A DNA stretch of 64,000 nucleotides from Paracoccaceae bacterium. GTDB taxonomy: Bacteria > Pseudomonadota > Alphaproteobacteria > Rhodobacterales > Rhodobacteraceae. Where the stretch lies: NCBI GenBank assembly GCA_026989355.1, contig JALSJM010000016.1:1-64000 (forward strand), in the 5' to 3' direction. The notes beneath the pieces are model-generated. The model was not told the DNA's origin and ran no database searches. It saw nothing but the letters and a program-made list of their open reading frames with translations. Every line of letters begins with the position of its first letter. Position 1 is the first letter of the stretch. This document shows, in pieces, positions 60,647 to 64,000 of this stretch. The position numbers and the translations under genes were made by a program.

Positions 60647-61651
60647 CTATTTCTTGCGCATGTCGGGATGAAGCGCGGCACCGAGAATGTGATCGGAATT
60701 GTGGATCACATGGCTTGCCCGCCCCACGATCAGCGGATCGGGCAGGGTGGCTACCTCGTGATCCTTGTCGGGGTAATCGAGGGTGGAAAGAAAATGCTTC
60801 ATGGCGTTGATGCGTGCCCGCTTCTTGTCATTCGACTTGACAATCGTCCAGGGCGCATCGGCGGTATCGGTATAGAAGAACATCGCCTCCTTGGCCTCGG
60901 TGTAATCATCCCATTTGTCGAGGCTGGCAAGATCCACGGGCGACAGTTTCCAGCGCTTCAGCGGATCCGTCTTGCGGGCCTCGAAGCGTCGGCGCTGCTC
61001 ATCGCGGGTAACCGAGAACCAGTATTTGTAAAGCCGGATGCCCGAGCGCACCAGCATGCGCTCAAGCTCGGGTGTCTGACGCATGAATTCAAGATATTCG
61101 GTGGGTGTGCAGAACCCCATCACCCGCTCGACCCCGGCACGGTTATACCAGGAGCGGTCATAGAACACCATCTCGCCCGCGGTCGGCAGATGGCGGATGT
61201 AGCGCTGGAAATACCATTGCCCGCGCTCTTCCTCGGTGGGCTTGTTCAGCGCCACCACCCGGGCCTGACGGGGATTGAGATGCTCCATGAAACGCTTGAT
61301 GGTGCCGCCCTTGCCGGCCGCATCGCGCCCTTCGAACAGAAGCACCATCTTCTGCCCCGTTTCGTGCACCCATTTCTGCACCTTCAGAAGCTCGGCCTGA
61401 AGCCGGGCCTTTTCGGCCTCGTATTCCCTGCGCTTCATCTTCTGATCATAGGGGAAGCGGCCGGTCTCGAAAGCCTCGCGGATCTTGTCGGGGGTAACCG
61501 TGGGAAAGCTGCTCGGCCCCCCCGCAGCGGCACTGTCGGCCCCGATGCCGGCTTTCACGGGCACTTCGGCGGGTTTTGCGCCGGATGCCGCTTCGGCTTT
61601 CTTTCCGGCTGTTTTCACGGCGGCGCCCCTGGCGGGGGGTGGTGTTGTCAT
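60647..61651 (-). CDS. ppk2: polyphosphate kinase 2
   Basis: Nucleotide phosphorylating enzyme of the PPK2 family, 334 residues. An Ala/Lys-rich N-terminus (1-48) precedes the P-loop kinase core with Walker A GRDAAGKGGT (108-117), Walker B VFYDRSWYNRAGVE and the lid segment ARKTDPLKRWKLSP. It uses polyphosphate to phosphorylate NDP or NMP, or the reverse. The start at 61651 follows AGGAGAGGG. A perfect FNR/NNR-type box is centred 77.5 bp upstream of the start, suggesting control by oxygen or NO. Confidence 0.94.
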   Translation of the reverse strand: MTTPPPARGAAVKTAGKKAEAASGAKPAEVPVKAGIGADSAAAGGPSSFPTVTPDKIREAFETGRFPYDQKMKRREYEAEKARLQAELLKVQKWVHETGQKMVLLFEGRDAAGKGGTIKRFMEHLNPRQARVVALNKPTEEERGQWYFQRYIRHLPTAGEMVFYDRSWYNRAGVERVMGFCTPTEYLEFMRQTPELERMLVRSGIRLYKYWFSVTRDEQRRRFEARKTDPLKRWKLSPVDLASLDKWDDYTEAKEAMFFYTDTADAPWTIVKSNDKKRARINAMKHFLSTLDYPDKDHEVATLPDPLIVGRASHVIHNSDHILGAALHPDMRKK

Positions 61652-61717
61652 CTGCCCTCTCCTGTTCGCTGGCCTTTCGTGCAATGGTCCGCAGGATAAC
61701 AGAAATCGCCACTTCCG

Positions 61718-61739
61718 CCCCTTGACATGCGTCAAGGGG
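61718..61739. promoter_or_regulatory. FNR/NNR-type palindrome upstream of ppk2
   Basis: The core TTGAC-ATGC-GTCAA (61722-61735) is flanked by CCCC and GGGG, giving a 9-bp inverted repeat with a 4-bp spacer. The core fits TTGAC-N4-GTCAA exactly and lies at a similar distance from the ppk2 ATG as the nirS/norC box does from its genes. It also lies 70 bp after the valS stop, so a terminator role is possible, but no T-run follows. Confidence 0.7.
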
Positions 61740-61808
61740 CGCAACGGTGCACAACCACACGGGCCACGGCGCGCCGGAGGGGCGGCGGAGCAGCCGGCGG
61801 CGCAAACC

Positions 61809-64000
61809 TCAGCCCATTTCGGCAAGACGGCCGAGGGCCGCTTCGATCCTGGCAGCCTCGGCCTCGCGCGCGCTCATGTTGGCGCGGGTTTCGGCAACAA
61901 CCTCTTCCGGCGCATTTTCGGTGAACCGCGGGTTGTCAAGGCGCCCGCGCAGGCCGCGCAGTTCCTTTTCAAGACGCGCGCGGGCCTTTTCAAGACGCGC
62001 ACGTTCGGCGGCGATATCGATCAGCCCTTCGAGCGGCATCGAGAAAACACCCCCCTCGACAGCCAGGGAAACGGCGCTGCGGGGGGCGCTTGCCACCTCG
62101 TCCAGGCTTTCGATACGGGCCAGCCGGCGGATCAGGGCTTCGTTCTTCTGCCAGGCGGCGCGGGCCTCGGGGGTGATTCCCTGCACCACCAGCGCCGCCT
62201 TCAGCCCGGCTGGCACGTTCATTTCGGCGCGGGCGCTGCGTACCTCCTCGATCAGCGCGATCACCCAGCGCATTTCCGCTTCGGCCGATTCGTCCACCAG
62301 TTCTTCGGGGGTGTATTCGGGCCAGTCGGCATGAATCAGCATCCTTTCGCGGCACGCCGTCACCTGCCACAGTTCTTCGGTGATGAAGGGCATGAAGGGA
62401 TGCAGCAGCTTCAGCACCTGATCGAGCACCCAGCCCATGGTGGCCCGGGTTTCGGCCACCACTTCGGCGTCGTTGCTGGCCAGCAGGGGTTTGGCGAATT
62501 CCACATACCAGTCGCACACCCTGCCCCAGGCAAAGGCATAAAGCCCGTTCGCCGCATCGTTGAAGCGGAAGGCCTGAAGCGCGGCATCGGTGGCCGCACG
62601 CGCGCGCGCGGTTTCGCCGATGATCCAGCGATTGGCACTGGCTCTTGCCGCAGGCGGGGCGGCGGGGGGGGCGCCATCGGCATAGACCCCGTTCATTTCG
62701 GCGAAACGCACCGCATTCCAGATCTTGGTGCCGAAATTGCGGTATCCGGCGATACGGCTGGTGGAAAGTTTCACATCGCGCCCCATGGCAGCGAGGGCCG
62801 CAAGGGTAAAGCGCACCGCATCGGCGCCGTATTCATCGATCACCTCGAGGGGATCGATCACGTTGCCGAGCGACTTCGACATCTTCTTGCCCTTCTCGTC
62901 GCGCACCAGGGCATGGGTATAGACGGTGTGGAAGGGCTTTTCGCCGACCACGGCATATTGCATCATGATCATCCGCGCCACCCAGAAGAAGAGAATGTCG
63001 AATCCGGTGATCAGAACATCGGTAGGGAAGTATTTCGCAAGTTCGGGCGTGTCTTCGGGCCAGCCCAGGGTGCCGATCGGCCAGAGCCCCGAGGAAAACC
63101 AGGTATCAAGCACATCCGGGTCGCGGGTGAGCGCCCGCCCTCCGGCCATCCTGCGGGCCTCTTCCTCGCTCGGGGCGCAGTATTCGTTGCCCTCGTCGTC
63201 ATACCACACGGGGATCTGGTGCCCCCACCACAACTGGCGCGATATGCACCAGGGCTCGATGTTTTCCAGCCAGTGGAAATAGACCTTCTCCTGCTGCTCG
63301 GGCATGATCCGGATCTCGCCCGAGCGCACCGCCTCGATCGCCGGGCCGACGATCCTTGCGGTATCGACGAACCACTGATCGGTCAGCATCGGCTCGATCA
63401 CCACCTTCGAACGGTCCCCGAAAGGCTGCATGATCTTCTTGTGCTCGACCAGGGGGGTCAGATTGCCCTCCTCGTCCGGCACCATCACCGCAAGGCCCTC
63501 TTCGGTGATTTCCCGGATCACCCGTTCCCGCGCCTCATAGCGGTCAAGCCCGCGCAGATGTTCGGGCACCAGGTTGATCTGGTCGATATCCACTTCCGAG
63601 GGGTCAAGGCGCCCCTCGGCAATTTCGGTGGCAAGGCGGGCGCCTTGCGCATAGGGCAGACCATCGCTGCGCATGTGGGCGCGGGTATCCATCAGCCGGT
63701 AGAGCGGAATGCCGGCGCGCCGTGCCACGGCATAATCGTTGAAATCATGGGCGCCGGTGATCTTCACCGCACCCGACCCGAATGCCGGATCGGGGTATTC
63801 GTCGGTGATGATCGGAATCAGGCGGCGGTGTTCCTTCGGGCCCACCGGAATTTCGACCAGCTTGCCCACGATCGGCGCATAGCGTTCATCCGAGGGGTGG
63901 ACCGCTACTGCGCCATCACCCAGCATGGTTTCGGGACGGGTGGTGGCAATCGAGATCCAGTTGCGTTCTTCTTCAAGGATCACGTTGCCGTCCGCATCGC
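61809..64000 (-). CDS. valS: valyl-tRNA synthetase (N-terminal part beyond window)
   Basis: Class I aminoacyl-tRNA synthetase; 729 complete C-terminal codons are visible and the frame stays open to the window edge. Seen are part of the editing domain ([18 protein letters not shown] and GAHDFNDY), the catalytic KMSKS ([10 protein letters not shown]) and the anticodon-binding helical domain. The C-terminal coiled coil contains [21 protein letters not shown]. The HIGH motif and the start lie right of the window. The gene ends about 160 bp before ppk2. Confidence 0.97.
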   Translation of the reverse strand, partial: DADGNVILEEERNWISIATTRPETMLGDGAVAVHPSDERYAPIVGKLVEIPVGPKEHRRLIPIITDEYPDPAFGSGAVKITGAHDFNDYAVARRAGIPLYRLMDTRAHMRSDGLPYAQGARLATEIAEGRLDPSEVDIDQINLVPEHLRGLDRYEARERVIREITEEGLAVMVPDEEGNLTPLVEHKKIMQPFGDRSKVVIEPMLTDQWFVDTARIVGPAIEAVRSGEIRIMPEQQEKVYFHWLENIEPWCISRQLWWGHQIPVWYDDEGNEYCAPSEEEARRMAGGRALTRDPDVLDTWFSSGLWPIGTLGWPEDTPELAKYFPTDVLITGFDILFFWVARMIMMQYAVVGEKPFHTVYTHALVRDEKGKKMSKSLGNVIDPLEVIDEYGADAVRFTLAALAAMGRDVKLSTSRIAGYRNFGTKIWNAVRFAEMNGVYADGAPPAAPPAARASANRWIIGETARARAATDAALQAFRFNDAANGLYAFAWGRVCDWYVEFAKPLLASNDAEVVAETRATMGWVLDQVLKLLHPFMPFITEELWQVTACRERMLIHADWPEYTPEELVDESAEAEMRWVIALIEEVRSARAEMNVPAGLKAALVVQGITPEARAAWQKNEALIRRLARIESLDEVASAPRSAVSLAVEGGVFSMPLEGLIDIAAERARLEKARARLEKELRGLRGRLDNPRFTENAPEEVVAETRANMSAREAEAARIEAALGRLAEMG

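Overview
The window is a GC-rich stretch (roughly two-thirds G+C by eye) of an alphaproteobacterial chromosome. Several signs point to the Rhodobacterales. There is a HemA (5-aminolevulinate synthase, C4 pathway) very close to the Rhodobacter form. An M23 peptidase with a long coiled-coil N-terminus overlaps a bactofilin gene. Amidase, PBP1A and prfB form a block, and a GAAC-N7-GAAC LexA box precedes uvrA. The genus cannot be fixed from sequence alone. No transposase, integrase, phage gene, CRISPR array or rRNA was seen. Both window edges cut genes: an acyl-CoA dehydrogenase on the left and valS on the right.

Layout. 1-3.0 kb: three overlapping genes of valine catabolism (isobutyryl-CoA dehydrogenase, 3-hydroxyisobutyryl-CoA hydrolase, 3-hydroxyisobutyrate dehydrogenase). 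3.0-3.9 kb: a Crp/Fnr regulator and a small DUF2892 membrane protein with a Crp/Fnr-type palindrome between them. 4-17 kb: housekeeping genes (patatin-like lipase, uvrA with an SOS box, rhodanese, lipoamide dehydrogenase, DUF924, MFS, queA, a 1211-residue AsmA/YhdP-like protein). 17-29.6 kb: envelope and oxidative-stress genes (bcp, M23 peptidase, bactofilin, DUF2189, prfB, PBP1A, amidase, aminotransferase, M48 protease, DsbA-like). 29.6-36.7 kb: RidA, ispG, a RodZ-like protein, hemA, an exported protein, an M20 peptidase and a small membrane protein. Two tandem tRNA-Asp genes follow.

37-43.4 kb is a polyamine uptake and catabolism locus: class III aminotransferase, ABC ATPase, two permeases, a Tat-type binding protein and a divergent GntR regulator. 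The same 12-bp palindrome GTGTTATAACAC stands before the aminotransferase and in the binding-protein/GntR gap, which suggests one local regulon. 43.5-58.3 kb is a complete-looking denitrification island: nirS-E-C-F-DL-G-H-J-N-cbiX-small ORF on the minus strand, divergent from norCBQD on the plus strand. One FNR/NNR-type box, TTGACTTTCGTTAA, lies exactly midway between the nirS and norC start codons. The genes encode cytochrome cd1 nitrite reductase, the heme d1 pathway, NO reductase and its NorQ/NorD activation proteins.

58.3-64 kb: a MATE transporter, an unusual 0.9-kb AT-richer gap with inverted repeats and a possible 52-residue ORF, ppk2 behind a perfect TTGACATGCGTCAA box, and the C-terminal part of valS.

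The most interesting signal is a set of Crp/Fnr-type boxes (TGAC-N4-GTYA core) before DUF2892, nirS/norC, ppk2 and hemA. Three of them sit 70-78 bp from start codons. This suggests that a polyphosphate kinase and a DUF2892 protein may share control with low-oxygen or NO metabolism. No wholly new system was found; the novelty lies in these proposed regulatory links.
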